Assembly (NCBI GenBank): GCA_944363045.1
Contig: CALVTT010000011.1
Coordinates: 1 to 38,162, forward strand
Origin: an uncultured Clostridia bacterium
GTDB lineage: Bacteria; Bacillota; Clostridia; Christensenellales; Borkfalkiaceae
Direction: 5' to 3'
DNA: 38,162 nt
Shown here one piece after another: positions 24,611 to 31,023 of this stretch (within the stretch, counting starts at the first letter, position 1; every line of letters begins with the position of its first letter). The notes beneath the pieces are model-generated. The model was not told the DNA's origin, ran no database searches, and saw nothing but the letters and a program-made list of their open reading frames with translations. The translations under genes and the position numbers were made by a program.

Positions 24611-25117
24611 TTATGTAATTTCCCGCCTCTCGCGCACGCCGAGGATGTGGATGCCCCGCACTTTGGCAGCAGCCTCATAGGAGGAGAGCGGGCGGTTGTA
24701 GGCGTCGTAGGAGTGCGCCGCCACCAAAATTTCTCCGTTCTTGAAGCCGACGACGACGGGCGTGTGGTACCAATCGCCCGTGGCTCTCCCCAGCTGCACA
24801 AGGTCTCCCTTTTGCAATTTATCGAGGGGCACTTCCTCGGCAAAGGGACCCTCCTCCTCGTTGGCAACGAGGAAGTTATAGAGAAATTCAACGCCCGTCC
24901 AGGAGGGGGTGCGGTCGTTGAGCGAGCGGTAGTACCAGCCGAAGGTGGGGGTGTAGTTCATCACCCCTGCGCCCGCAAACAGTACCTGCGAGGCGTAGTT
25001 GGTGCAGTCCCCGCCGAGGCGGGAAAAATCGTAGTAGTCTGGGTTTCTGCCGAACGCCCAGCGACGGGCATAGGCGACGGCTTTCTCCCTGTCATAGTTC
25101 TTTTCAATGAGTTCCAT
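24611..25117 (-). CDS. Amidase_6-like cysteine peptidase-fold protein
   Basis: A 168-residue protein of the putative amidase (Amidase_6) type found widely in Clostridia. N-terminal NYDREKAVAYARRWA, then GGDCTNYASQ with the predicted nucleophile Cys38, a GDLVQL strand, and His135 in VAAHSYDAYNRPL with Asn141 as the likely rest of the catalytic set. The target is probably a cell-wall or peptide amide bond (inference). No signal peptide is visible, unlike many relatives, so it may act inside the cell, the forespore or after lysis. Divergent from yunB. Confidence 0.8.
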   Translation of the reverse strand: MELIEKNYDREKAVAYARRWAFGRNPDYYDFSRLGGDCTNYASQVLFAGAGVMNYTPTFGWYYRSLNDRTPSWTGVEFLYNFLVANEEEGPFAEEVPLDKLQKGDLVQLGRATGDWYHTPVVVGFKNGEILVAAHSYDAYNRPLSSYEAAAKVRGIHILGVRERREIT

Positions 25118-25189
25118 GTTCCATCATATGCGGGAAGGGGCGGGGAAAGTTCCGTTCTTTGCGGGCGGCTTGCAGCATATCTTAAAAGC

Positions 25190-25831
25190 GTGAGACATTA
25201 TGTATCGCCGCGCACGAGATGGCGGCGGCGCATTTTCTTTGCCCTTCTCATCCTCCTGCCGCTCGCGCTCTTTTTGGCACTGTTTTTCAGTGCGGCGGGG
25301 GTCATCCGTTCGGTCGCCGAGGCGTCTCTCCGTGCCGATGCCGCCTCCGCCATGCACGAGGCCGTGGAGGCGACGCTCTCGGAAGGGCTCGGGTATTCCG
25401 AGCTTGTCACCGTCCACAAGAACGGCGCGGGGGAGATCGCGGCTTTGACCTGTGACGCGCAGCGCATCAACGCCATTGCGCGCGATGCCGCCTATCTTGC
25501 GCAGGCGGGCTTTGCGCGGCGGGGCGAGGAGGGCGTCAAAGTGCCGCTCGGGGCGTTCACGGGCATCGAGGCGCTCTCGGGTTTCGGTCCGCCCGTCACC
25601 TTCAAGCTGCTGCCCGTGGGCACGGCGCGCTGCACCTTCCGCTCCGATTTTACCTCTGCGGGCATCAATCAGACGCGCCACGCCGTCTATCTCGACATCG
25701 TGCTCGATATCACCGTGGTATTGCCTGCGGGCACGAGCGAGTTCGAGGAGCGCGCCGAGGTGATGATCTGCGAGGGCGTGCTTGCGGGCAAAGTCCCCGA
25801 CTTTATTTTGCATTCCGATTTGTTCGGCTGA
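25190..25831 (+). CDS. yunB: YunB-like sporulation protein
   Basis: About 213 residues with a basic N terminus (RTRWRRR), one membrane segment (about residues 15-35) and an extracytoplasmic domain. The order of features (VTVHKNGAGEIAALTCDAQ, VKVPLGAFTG near the middle, PVGTARCTFRSDF, INQTRHAVYLDI, VPDFI at the end) matches YunB, a sigma-E-controlled sporulation protein of Bacillus. The start is uncertain: there is no ATG in frame; GTG 25190 is the only common start codon close to the membrane segment and lacks a clear ribosome site. The frame is open far upstream but that part is antisense to the amidase gene. Confidence 0.75.
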   Translation: MRHYVSPRTRWRRRIFFALLILLPLALFLALFFSAAGVIRSVAEASLRADAASAMHEAVEATLSEGLGYSELVTVHKNGAGEIAALTCDAQRINAIARDAAYLAQAGFARRGEEGVKVPLGAFTGIEALSGFGPPVTFKLLPVGTARCTFRSDFTSAGINQTRHAVYLDIVLDITVVLPAGTSEFEERAEVMICEGVLAGKVPDFILHSDLFG

Positions 25832-25876
25832 GGGGCGCGCCGCCTGCGGGATGGGGCGGCGCAGGCGGCGCGCCCC
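25832..25876. terminator. Long GC hairpin between convergent yunB and murG
   Basis: A perfect 16-bp stem (25832-25847 with 25861-25876) and a 13-base loop. It begins right at the yunB stop. No U tract follows on either strand, so it may block RNA decay or act with Rho rather than as a classical terminator. Confidence 0.55.
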
Positions 25877-25884
25877 GCAAAGGT

Positions 25885-26934
25885 TTACAGCGTGCCGAGC
25901 GTCTCCTCAATGGCGGCAAGGACGGCGGGCGTGCCGTTTCGGATGGGCGTTTTTTCAAGGCGGGCTTGGAGCGCTTCGTCCTTCCGAAGGAGGGCGAGGG
26001 CTTTTAACAGCGCCTCGGGGCGGGCGAGCTCTCCCTCCCGCAGCACATGGCTAAGGTCGCGCTCTTGAAAATAGCGGGCGTTTTCGAGCTGGTCGCCGCG
26101 GGAGGCGCGCTCGAGCGGCACAAGGAGGGCGGGCTTTTTGAGGGCGAGCGCCTCGAACACCGTGTTGCTGCCCGCGCGCGAGAGCACGAAGTCTGCCGCC
26201 GCATAGGCTGCCGCCATGTCGTTCTCGTACTCCCGCTGCACATAGCCGCGCGGCGCTTGCGGCGCAGCGCCGCCCTTCCCTGAGAGGTGCAGGAGCTGAA
26301 ACTCATCGAGCAGGGCGGGAAGGTGCGCCCTTACCGCCTCGTTGAGGGTGCGGCTGCCGCTCCCCCCGCCGAGGACGAGGAGCACGGGCCTTTTTCCCGC
26401 AAAGCCGTATTTTGCGCGGGCGCGGGTGCGCTCGCCCGTAAAGAGCTCTCTCCGCATGGGCGAGCCCACGCATCTGCCGTTTGCAAAGCGGCGGGCGGTC
26501 TCCTCAAAAGAGGTGAGGACGAACTTGCAGCGGTGGGCCATAAGGCGGGTCGCAAGCCCGGGGGAAAGGTCGCTCTCGTGCGTGAGGGCGGGGATGTGCA
26601 GCTTGTGCGCGGCGAGAAGATAGGGAAGGCTCGCGTATCCCCCCTTAGAAAAGACGAGGTCGGGCTTAAGCTCTTTCAGGAGGGCGAGGGCGCGCTTCAT
26701 GGCCTGCGTCAGGCGGAAGGGGAGCGTGAGGTTTTGGGGCGTGAGGCTGCGCACGAGCTTGGGGCAGTCGATGCCGTAAAAGGGATAACCCGCCTCCGTT
26801 GCGAGCCGCTCCTCGATGCCGCCCGTGCTCCCCGCATAGGTGAGCGTGCAGCTGCCGCGAAGCTCCTGCATGACGGCAAGGTTTGGCACGACGTGCCCCG
26901 CGCTCCCTCCGCCGCAAAAGAGAAGATGTTTCAT
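25885..26934 (-). CDS. murG: UDP-GlcNAc:undecaprenyl-PP-MurNAc-pentapeptide GlcNAc transferase
   Basis: Peripheral membrane glycosyltransferase (GT28) that makes lipid II from lipid I. The 349 residues show the N-terminal glycine loop CGGGSAGHVVPNLAV (usually GGTGGH), LTHESDLSPGLATRL, LVLGGGSGSRTLNE at the start of the C-terminal domain, and the UDP-GlcNAc site FVLSRAGSNTVFEALALKKPALLVPLE followed by GDQLENA. It stands alone here, outside any division/cell-wall cluster. Because the GGTGGH motif is altered, a specialised MurG paralogue is possible. The ribosome site (GATAAG) is weak. Confidence 0.87.
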   Translation of the reverse strand: MKHLLFCGGGSAGHVVPNLAVMQELRGSCTLTYAGSTGGIEERLATEAGYPFYGIDCPKLVRSLTPQNLTLPFRLTQAMKRALALLKELKPDLVFSKGGYASLPYLLAAHKLHIPALTHESDLSPGLATRLMAHRCKFVLTSFEETARRFANGRCVGSPMRRELFTGERTRARAKYGFAGKRPVLLVLGGGSGSRTLNEAVRAHLPALLDEFQLLHLSGKGGAAPQAPRGYVQREYENDMAAAYAAADFVLSRAGSNTVFEALALKKPALLVPLERASRGDQLENARYFQERDLSHVLREGELARPEALLKALALLRKDEALQARLEKTPIRNGTPAVLAAIEETLGTL

Positions 26935-27007
26935 CTTATCAGTATATGCGGCTCAAGGGCAAAGTTTGCGCGGGGGATGTGGGGGGGGAGAAATCTTCCG
27001 AAGGCGG

Positions 27008-27036
27008 TTGACAAACGGGCATTCTTGGTATATAAT
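27008..27036 (+). promoter_or_regulatory. Perfect sigma-A promoter
   Basis: TTGACA (27008-27013), 17-bp spacer, TATAAT (27031-27036), about 42 bp before ATG 27079. Confidence 0.9.
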
Positions 27037-27078
27037 AAATATAGAAAGATCAAGAAAAATGCGATAAGGAGGGGCGAT

Positions 27079-27246
27079 ATGGCTACGGTATCATTCAAAG
27101 AAGATCTCGTTGTTTCCGACGAAAAGAAAGCGGAAGAGATCGCGCGCGCTTTGCAGCAGCCCAAAGACAGATCGGTAACGGCCCGTCGGCCCGTAGAATT
27201 GCCCAAGGATGCAGGCGACATATGGTTCAAGCGCTGCGGGAAATAA
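27079..27246 (+). CDS. Small hypothetical protein, 55 aa
   Basis: A 55-residue protein, highly charged, with no membrane segment. An N-terminal beta-like stretch (MATVSFKEDLVVS) is followed by a helix (DEKKAEEIARALQQ) and a basic C-terminal part ending WFKRCGK. AAGGAGGGG at 27067-27074 directly precedes ATG 27079, and a perfect consensus promoter lies upstream, so it is very probably expressed at a high level. I do not recognise the family; its size, charge and location at the edge of a regulator/toxin-antitoxin islet are compatible with a small antitoxin-like protein, but no toxin partner is visible. A hairpin with a U-rich tail follows. Confidence 0.7.
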   Translation: MATVSFKEDLVVSDEKKAEEIARALQQPKDRSVTARRPVELPKDAGDIWFKRCGK

Positions 27247-27267
27247 TCGAATTGCGTGAGTTTGACG

Positions 27268-27300
27268 AGGCCTCTTTGAAAGAGGCCTTGATTTATTTTA
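27268..27300 (+). terminator. Terminator of the 55-aa gene
   Basis: Perfect 9-bp stem AGGCCTCTT/AAGAGGCCT with loop TGA, followed by TTGATTTATTTTA. Confidence 0.6.
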
Positions 27301-27308
27301 TAAGGGAA

Positions 27309-27390
27309 GCCGCCGCGCGGACGCTTTGCGTCCGCGCGGCGGCGCTCTTTTTAGGGGGAGCGGGGCGGCTCGAAGAGCCGCCCCGCTCCC
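27309..27390. repeat. GC hairpin pair, copy 1
   Basis: Two adjacent perfect 16-bp hairpins: hairpin 1 (27309-27324 with 27328-27343, loop TTT) followed by CTCTTTTTA, and hairpin 2 (27356-27371 with 27375-27390, loop GAA). The same pair recurs at 28196 and 29075. This copy lies downstream of the leftward small gene 27411-27599. In the other copies hairpin 1 also acts as terminator of the XRE gene. Confidence 0.85.
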
Positions 27391-27410
27391 GTTCATATGT
27401 CCTAATGTCC

Positions 27411-27599
27411 TTATGTTTTGCCTGTTTTCGGCAGTTTTTGCAGGGTAAGACAGAAGACCTCGTCTTCAAAGTGCAGCATGGCGCGGGGGCCGCTCTGCAC
27501 GATAAGGCAGTTGAATTCGTCTTTGAGGGTAAGTAAGATCTCCTCTAAAAGATAAGTTTCGTCCATACTTTTGCTTTTTTCCTGTGTGTTTTGCAGCAT
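27411..27599 (-). CDS. Small conserved protein of duplicated XRE module, copy A
   Basis: A 62-residue protein of unknown function, about 80% identical to the product of 28297-28482 by eye. A short polar N terminus leads to an acidic helix (MDETYLLEEILLTLKDE) and a beta-rich core (FNCLIVQSGPRAMLHF, then EDEVFCLTLQKLP). No signal peptide or membrane segment. GGAGC lies about 12 bases before the ATG and is conserved in copy B with the following 20 bases, supporting this start over the internal Met12. Its promoter (TTGCAT, 17 bp, TATACT; 27665-27693) is overlaid by the left arm of the operator. It is divergent from the XRE gene at 27745, so the regulator likely controls it. Confidence 0.75.
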   Translation of the reverse strand: MLQNTQEKSKSMDETYLLEEILLTLKDEFNCLIVQSGPRAMLHFEDEVFCLTLQKLPKTGKT

Positions 27600-27664
27600 A
27601 CTTTGGTTGTGCTCCTTTTTTTGAAAAATATAAGTTCTCTGCGCAGATCGACTTATTTGACAAT

Positions 27665-27709
27665 AGTATAACTTCTCAACTGAAAGAATGCAAGAATTTT
27701 CTTTCAGTT
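27665..27709. promoter_or_regulatory. Divergent promoter with 11-10-11 operator, copy 1
   Basis: Leftward promoter: -10 TATACT (complement of 27665-27670), 17-bp spacer, -35 TTGCAT (complement of 27688-27693). A perfect inverted repeat, AACTGAAAGAA (27678-27688), 10 bp, TTCTTTCAGTT (27699-27709), fills the spacer of this promoter and extends towards the XRE gene. Arm centres are 21 bp apart, two helical turns. Probable operator of the XRE regulator at 27745. Confidence 0.75.
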
Positions 27710-27744
27710 CAGAAGAGAATAGATTGTAGAAAAAGGTCTATTCT

Positions 27745-28185
27745 ATGGTTAATTTGTCGAAAGTCGCAGAAAACTTGCAGGAGCTGTTGGACGAACGGGG
27801 GCTGACACAGACTGCGCTTGCCCAAGAGATCAAAACGTGCAGTTCAAAATTGTCGTCTTATCTGACAGGCAGTAGAGCTCCGAATTATGAGACGCTTTTA
27901 TCGCTCGTGGAGTATTTTCATTGTTCGGCGGACTTCGTGTTGGGGTTGAACGAATATCCGCAGGAAGAAGTTGAGTATAAGCCCGCGCCTCCTTTCGGGG
28001 AGCGGCTGCGCGTTCTTTTGCAAGAGGCCGATAAAAGTCAATATCGTTTCGTCAACGATACGGGCATCTCTTGGAGCGTGCTTTATCATTGGCTGAGAGG
28101 AAAGAGCCTGCCTTCTTCGGATAGTTTGGTGCGTATTGCGGAATATCTTGGCTGTTCGGTCGATCATGTGTTGGGCAGAGTTTGA
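27745..28185 (+). CDS. Double-HTH XRE-family regulator, copy 1
   Basis: A 146-residue protein built of two Cro/C1-type helix-turn-helix domains in one chain: residues about 5-66 (LTQTALAQEIKTCSSKLSSYL as HTH, ending CSADFVLGL) and about 84-145 (SQYRFVNDTGISWSVLYHWL, ending CSVDHVLGRV), joined by an acidic proline-containing linker. There is no separate sensor domain. AAAAGG at 27731-27736 precedes ATG 27745. It is divergent from small gene A and preceded by an 11-10-11 palindrome, so autoregulation is likely. It is only moderately similar to copy 2 (28637), roughly 40% by eye, much less than the small proteins are to each other. The gene is AT-richer than the backbone. Confidence 0.88.
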   Translation: MVNLSKVAENLQELLDERGLTQTALAQEIKTCSSKLSSYLTGSRAPNYETLLSLVEYFHCSADFVLGLNEYPQEEVEYKPAPPFGERLRVLLQEADKSQYRFVNDTGISWSVLYHWLRGKSLPSSDSLVRIAEYLGCSVDHVLGRV

Positions 28186-28195
28186 TATTGGATAC

Positions 28196-28276
28196 GCCGC
28201 CGCGCGGACGCTTTGCGTCCGCGCGGCGGCGCTCTTTTTAGGGGAGCGGGGCGGCTCGAAAAGCCGCCCCGCTCCC
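28196..28276. repeat. GC hairpin pair, copy 2
   Basis: Hairpin 1 (28196-28211 with 28215-28230) followed by CTCTTTTTA terminates the first XRE gene; hairpin 2 (28242-28256 with 28262-28276) follows the leftward small gene B. Sequence matches copy 1 except in the second loop. Confidence 0.85.
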
Positions 28277-28296
28277 ATTCATATGTCCTAATGTCC

Positions 28297-28482
28297 TTAT
28301 GTTTCGCCTGTTCTCGGCAGTTTTTGCAGGGTGAGACAGAAGACCTCGTCTTCAAAGTGCAGCATGGCGCGGGAGCCGCTCTGCACGATAAGGCAGTTGA
28401 ATTCGTCGCGCACGGCGAGCAAAAGTTCCTCTAAAAGGCGGGTTTCATCCATCGTTTGATTTTTCTCTTGTGATTGCAGCAT
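28297..28482 (-). CDS. Small conserved protein of duplicated XRE module, copy B
   Basis: A 61-residue paralogue of the product of 27411-27599. The segments MDET-LLEE-LL, DEFNCLIVQSG, RAMLHFEDEVFCLTLQKLP and TG-T are shared almost without change, which argues for selection on the protein. GAGGAGC precedes ATG 28482 at the same distance as in copy A. Its promoter (TTGATT, 17 bp, TATACT; 28548-28576) is in the same register relative to an inverted repeat. Function unknown; possible roles include a small effector, toxin or co-regulator of the divergent XRE protein, none shown by sequence. Confidence 0.75.
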   Translation of the reverse strand: MLQSQEKNQTMDETRLLEELLLAVRDEFNCLIVQSGSRAMLHFEDEVFCLTLQKLPRTGET

Positions 28483-28547
28483 ACTTTGGTTGTGCTCCTC
28501 ATCTGTAAATTCACAAAAGCTGCGCGCATTGCTTTGTGTGTAAATAT

Positions 28548-28592
28548 AGTATACCGTTCCAACTCCCCTGAATCAACAAAATCAGGGGAGTT
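28548..28592. promoter_or_regulatory. Divergent promoter with 11-10-11 operator, copy 2
   Basis: Leftward promoter: -10 TATACT (complement of 28548-28553), 17-bp spacer, -35 TTGATT (complement of 28571-28576). Perfect inverted repeat AACTCCCCTGA (28561-28571), 10 bp, TCAGGGGAGTT (28582-28592). Geometry and outer AACT/AGTT are as in copy 1, while the inner seven positions of each arm differ yet remain fully complementary. A rightward -10-like GATAAT lies at 28598-28603. Confidence 0.75.
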
Positions 28593-28636
28593 TGTCCGAT
28601 AATTTATTGACGAAAAAGCACTATTTTTGGAGATTT

Positions 28637-29065
28637 ATGTCAAAATTATCGGAAAACCTGAAAGACCTGATGGCAGAGGCGGAGATCAATGCGCCCGCCC
28701 TTGCCCAAGCGACGGGGATCGACTCATCTACTATTTTAACTTTGCTGCGCGGAGACGGGCTTCCTTATCTCGATACTCTCGTGAAACTTGCAGATCATTT
28801 TAAGTGCGCGACAGACTATCTTTTGGGGCTGACCGATCTTCTGACCGAGGTACAGCCGATCGAGAGACCTCCTTTTTCCGAACGCCTTACCTTTTTATTG
28901 CAGCATTTTAAGGTCACCAAATATAAGCTCGAAAAGGAGACGGGTTTTTCGGAAAAGACTGTCAACCGCTGGCACAACGGAAAGACACAGCCGACCGTTG
29001 AAAGTTTGCTGCGGCTCGCCGCATATTTTCATTGTTCGGTCGATTTTATTTTGGGCAGAGTTTGA
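28637..29065 (+). CDS. Double-HTH XRE-family regulator, copy 2
   Basis: A 142-residue tandem double-HTH protein like copy 1: first domain about residues 3-64 (NAPALAQATGIDSSTILTLL, ending CATDYLLGL), second about 82-142 (TKYKLEKETGFSEKTVNRWH, ending CSVDFILGRV). The frame is open to 28592, but GGAG at 28629-28632 before ATG 28637 and alignment with copy 1 fix the start. Recognition-helix residues differ from copy 1 in both domains, matching the different operator sequence. The last codons and the following bases (TTGGGCAGAGTTTGATAT) are shared with copy 1, marking the duplicated unit's end. Confidence 0.88.
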   Translation: MSKLSENLKDLMAEAEINAPALAQATGIDSSTILTLLRGDGLPYLDTLVKLADHFKCATDYLLGLTDLLTEVQPIERPPFSERLTFLLQHFKVTKYKLEKETGFSEKTVNRWHNGKTQPTVESLLRLAAYFHCSVDFILGRV

Positions 29066-29074
29066 TATTTGTAC

Positions 29075-29154
29075 GCCGCCGCGCGGACGCTTTGCGTCCG
29101 CGCGGCGGCGCTCTTTTTAGGGAGCGGGGCGGCTCAAAGAGCCGCCCCGCTCCC
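29075..29154. repeat. GC hairpin pair, copy 3
   Basis: Hairpin 1 (29075-29090 with 29094-29109) followed by CTCTTTTTA terminates the second XRE gene; hairpin 2 (29120-29135 with 29139-29154, loop AAA) has no small gene beside it. It marks the right edge of the tandem array. Confidence 0.85.
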
Positions 29155-29230
29155 CCACCTTATATTTTTTATAGATGTTTTTGTACTTGCCTGTTTTATC
29201 CCGCGCCCATACTTGCGCGCTCCTTTCGGC

Positions 29231-29707
29231 TCACAGCGCTTCCCTGCCGTCCGCATAGAAGATGCGCCAATCAAACCCGAGGAGCAGGCCGATGCGCTTT
29301 GCCATCTCGGGCGAGGGCTTTTTCCGCCCGTTCACGATGTGCGTCATATAGGAGCGGTCGACGTCCAGGATGACGGCGGCCTGATTCTTGCTGAGATGAC
29401 GCTCTTTCAGTCCTTTTTCGATCGCTTCTTCGATATGGAACTGCCGCGCACCCTCGCTTAAATAGGGCGCGGGCTGCACCATTTGCACGACGGCTCCATC
29501 TTCCGCTTTGACGTCGGTCAGCGGCGTGGGCTTGGGGCGTTCCTGCGAAGGGTCGTCGAACCAGCAGTCCAGCGCATCGCCCGCCATGAGGAAGGCTTCC
29601 TCTAACGTATCCCCCTCGGTCAGGCACCCCGGGAGATCGGGGAACTCCACCCAATATCCGTGGCCTTCACTCTTATGAAAGATCGCGGGGTAAATTATTT
29701 TTTCCAT
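29231..29707 (-). CDS. hicB: HicB-family antitoxin with C-terminal HTH
   Basis: A 158-residue antitoxin. The N-terminal HicB fold is seen in YPAIFHKSEGHGYWVEFPDLPGCLTEGDTLEEA (residues 6-38), and a C-terminal XRE-type helix-turn-helix in LSKNQAAVILDVDRSYMTHIVNGRKKPS (about 105-132). HicB neutralises HicA and represses the operon. AAAGGAGG precedes ATG 29707. It lies 31 bp downstream of hicA; the toxin-first order is the usual one for this pair. Confidence 0.92.
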   Translation of the reverse strand: MEKIIYPAIFHKSEGHGYWVEFPDLPGCLTEGDTLEEAFLMAGDALDCWFDDPSQERPKPTPLTDVKAEDGAVVQMVQPAPYLSEGARQFHIEEAIEKGLKERHLSKNQAAVILDVDRSYMTHIVNGRKKPSPEMAKRIGLLLGFDWRIFYADGREAL

Positions 29708-29738
29708 GACGCTTGCCTCCTTTCGTTGTGTGCGGGGT

Positions 29739-29933
29739 TCATTTTTTCAGCCCCGCCTGCTTGAGTATCATTTGCTCCAGCCCTTTGCTCAAATCTTTAT
29801 TGTGTATGGGAACCGTCGTCTGCCTGCCCGTTGCGGGGTTTCGCATTTTTAGGTGCGAGGTCCCCGGTTGGCTCACTTCTACAAAGCCGTTCGCGTTGAG
29901 AAGTTTGACCATTTGCTTTGGCGTCATCGGCAT
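29739..29933 (-). CDS. hicA: HicA-family mRNA interferase toxin
   Basis: A 64-residue HicA toxin with a dsRNA-binding-like fold that cleaves mRNA. Visible: MTPKQMVKLLNANGFVEVSQPGTSHLKMRN with the catalytic His in GTSHLKM, then TVPIHNKDLSKGLEQMILKQAG. The frame is open to 29969, but AGAGGG before ATG 29933 marks the start and the longer version would begin within the -10 region. First gene of the leftward hicAB operon. Confidence 0.92.
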   Translation of the reverse strand: MPMTPKQMVKLLNANGFVEVSQPGTSHLKMRNPATGRQTTVPIHNKDLSKGLEQMILKQAGLKK

Positions 29934-29957
29934 GGCTTTATCCCTCTGTACACTATC

Positions 29958-29987
29958 ATTATAACACAATGTTGACCAAAAGTCAAC
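29958..29987 (-). promoter_or_regulatory. hicAB promoter and operator
   Basis: Minus strand TTGACT, 17-bp spacer, TATAAT (complement of 29958-29963). The -35 is embedded in GTTGAC-caaaa-GTCAAC (29971-29987), a palindrome well placed for HicB HTH autorepression. Confidence 0.8.
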
Positions 29988-30062
29988 ACCCTCTTGGCGA
30001 TCTTTCGGAAGTTTTCAAAACAGAGAAAGGGCTTTCCGCTTGCTCAGCGCCGCGGCGGAGGA

Positions 30063-30986
30063 TCATTCTTCGTAGCGGGCGGAAAGGCGGCGGGCTTCTC
30101 GGGCGACGCGCTCTTTCAAAGAGGCGGGGGAGAGCACTTTGAGCCCCGCGCCCGCCGATAGTATTTTGCCGAGAAGAGAGCCGTCGTCGGGCAGGGAGAC
30201 CTCTGCGATGTGCACGCCCTTCATCGTCACGATGTTCTCTACGCCCAGCCAATCTTGCGCAAAGGGGAGCGCCTCGGGGGCGATCTCCAAGCGCGCCTGC
30301 ACGCTGCCGCCCTCTTGCGGCCAGAAGCCGAGGGGGATGTCCTCGCGGGTGAAGGGGGTGGGCTCGAACGTCTTGCCCGTCCTCACCGCCGAGCGGATGC
30401 GCCCCAGCTTGAAGAGGCGGAACTCCTTGCGCAGCTGGCAGCGGGCAAAGACATACCACACGTTCTGTTTGAGCACCAAAAGGTGGGGGCGGATGCGGCG
30501 GCGGGAGCGCTCGCCCTCGCGGTCGACGTAGTCGATCGCAAGCTCCTCGCGCTCGGTGATGGCGCGGTCGAGGAGGGCGAGCTTATCGGAAAAGTTGTTT
30601 TCATCCCCCCATGAGCCGCTGTCGACGAGGATGTTGCCGAGGGCGGGAGCCCCCGTGCCGCTCAAGTACTGCGCCTCGAACTTCTTGACGGCGGCAGAAA
30701 GGGCGGGGTCGCGGAACTGTTCGCTCGCGGCGAGCAGCGCCTCGCGCAGGCGGGCGGCCTCCTCATATGTCAACAGCCCGCGGGGGAGCTTGAAGGCGTC
30801 CGAGATGCAGATGCCGCCGTTTGCCCCGCGCGAGACGTCGATGGGGATGCCCGAGCAGGTGAGCTCGTCGATATAGCGCAGGATGCTGCGCACCGAACAG
30901 TTGTATTTCTGCGCGAGTTCGCCCGCGCTCACCCTCTGCCGCTCGAGCAGCGTGAAGAGGATGCCGATGAGGATCTGCGTCTTCAT
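30063..30986 (-). CDS. WYL-domain transcriptional regulator (YafY type)
   Basis: A 307-residue regulator: N-terminal winged HTH (residues 1-60, LLERQRVSAGELAQKYNCSVRSILRYIDEL), a central WYL domain (about 140-210, with RRIRPHLLVLKQNVWYVFARC and EFRLFKLGRI), and a C-terminal WCX extension. WYL domains sense ligands, often nucleic acids or nucleotides, and many such proteins control defence or DNA-damage functions; the ligand here is unknown. GGAG precedes ATG 30986 and a good promoter lies at 31024. It is divergent from tyrS with a long GC hairpin between the two promoters. Confidence 0.88.
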   Translation of the reverse strand: MKTQILIGILFTLLERQRVSAGELAQKYNCSVRSILRYIDELTCSGIPIDVSRGANGGICISDAFKLPRGLLTYEEAARLREALLAASEQFRDPALSAAVKKFEAQYLSGTGAPALGNILVDSGSWGDENNFSDKLALLDRAITEREELAIDYVDREGERSRRRIRPHLLVLKQNVWYVFARCQLRKEFRLFKLGRIRSAVRTGKTFEPTPFTREDIPLGFWPQEGGSVQARLEIAPEALPFAQDWLGVENIVTMKGVHIAEVSLPDDGSLLGKILSAGAGLKVLSPASLKERVAREARRLSARYEE

Positions 30987-31023
30987 GTTCTCTCCTTCTC
31001 ACGGCTTTGCCGCCGTTTTCAAT

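Noticed and set aside
24500-25189. Upstream extension of the yunB frame
   Set aside because: It is antisense to the amidase gene and gives a non-YunB-like sequence; YunB homology starts just before the membrane segment.
26287-27078. Long frame upstream of and in phase with the 55-aa gene
   Set aside because: It is antisense to murG; the promoter and ribosome site place the start at 27079.
27222-27536. 104-codon rightward frame starting inside the 55-aa gene
   Set aside because: Its middle is the translation of the terminator and the repeated GC hairpins, and its end is antisense to the conserved small protein.
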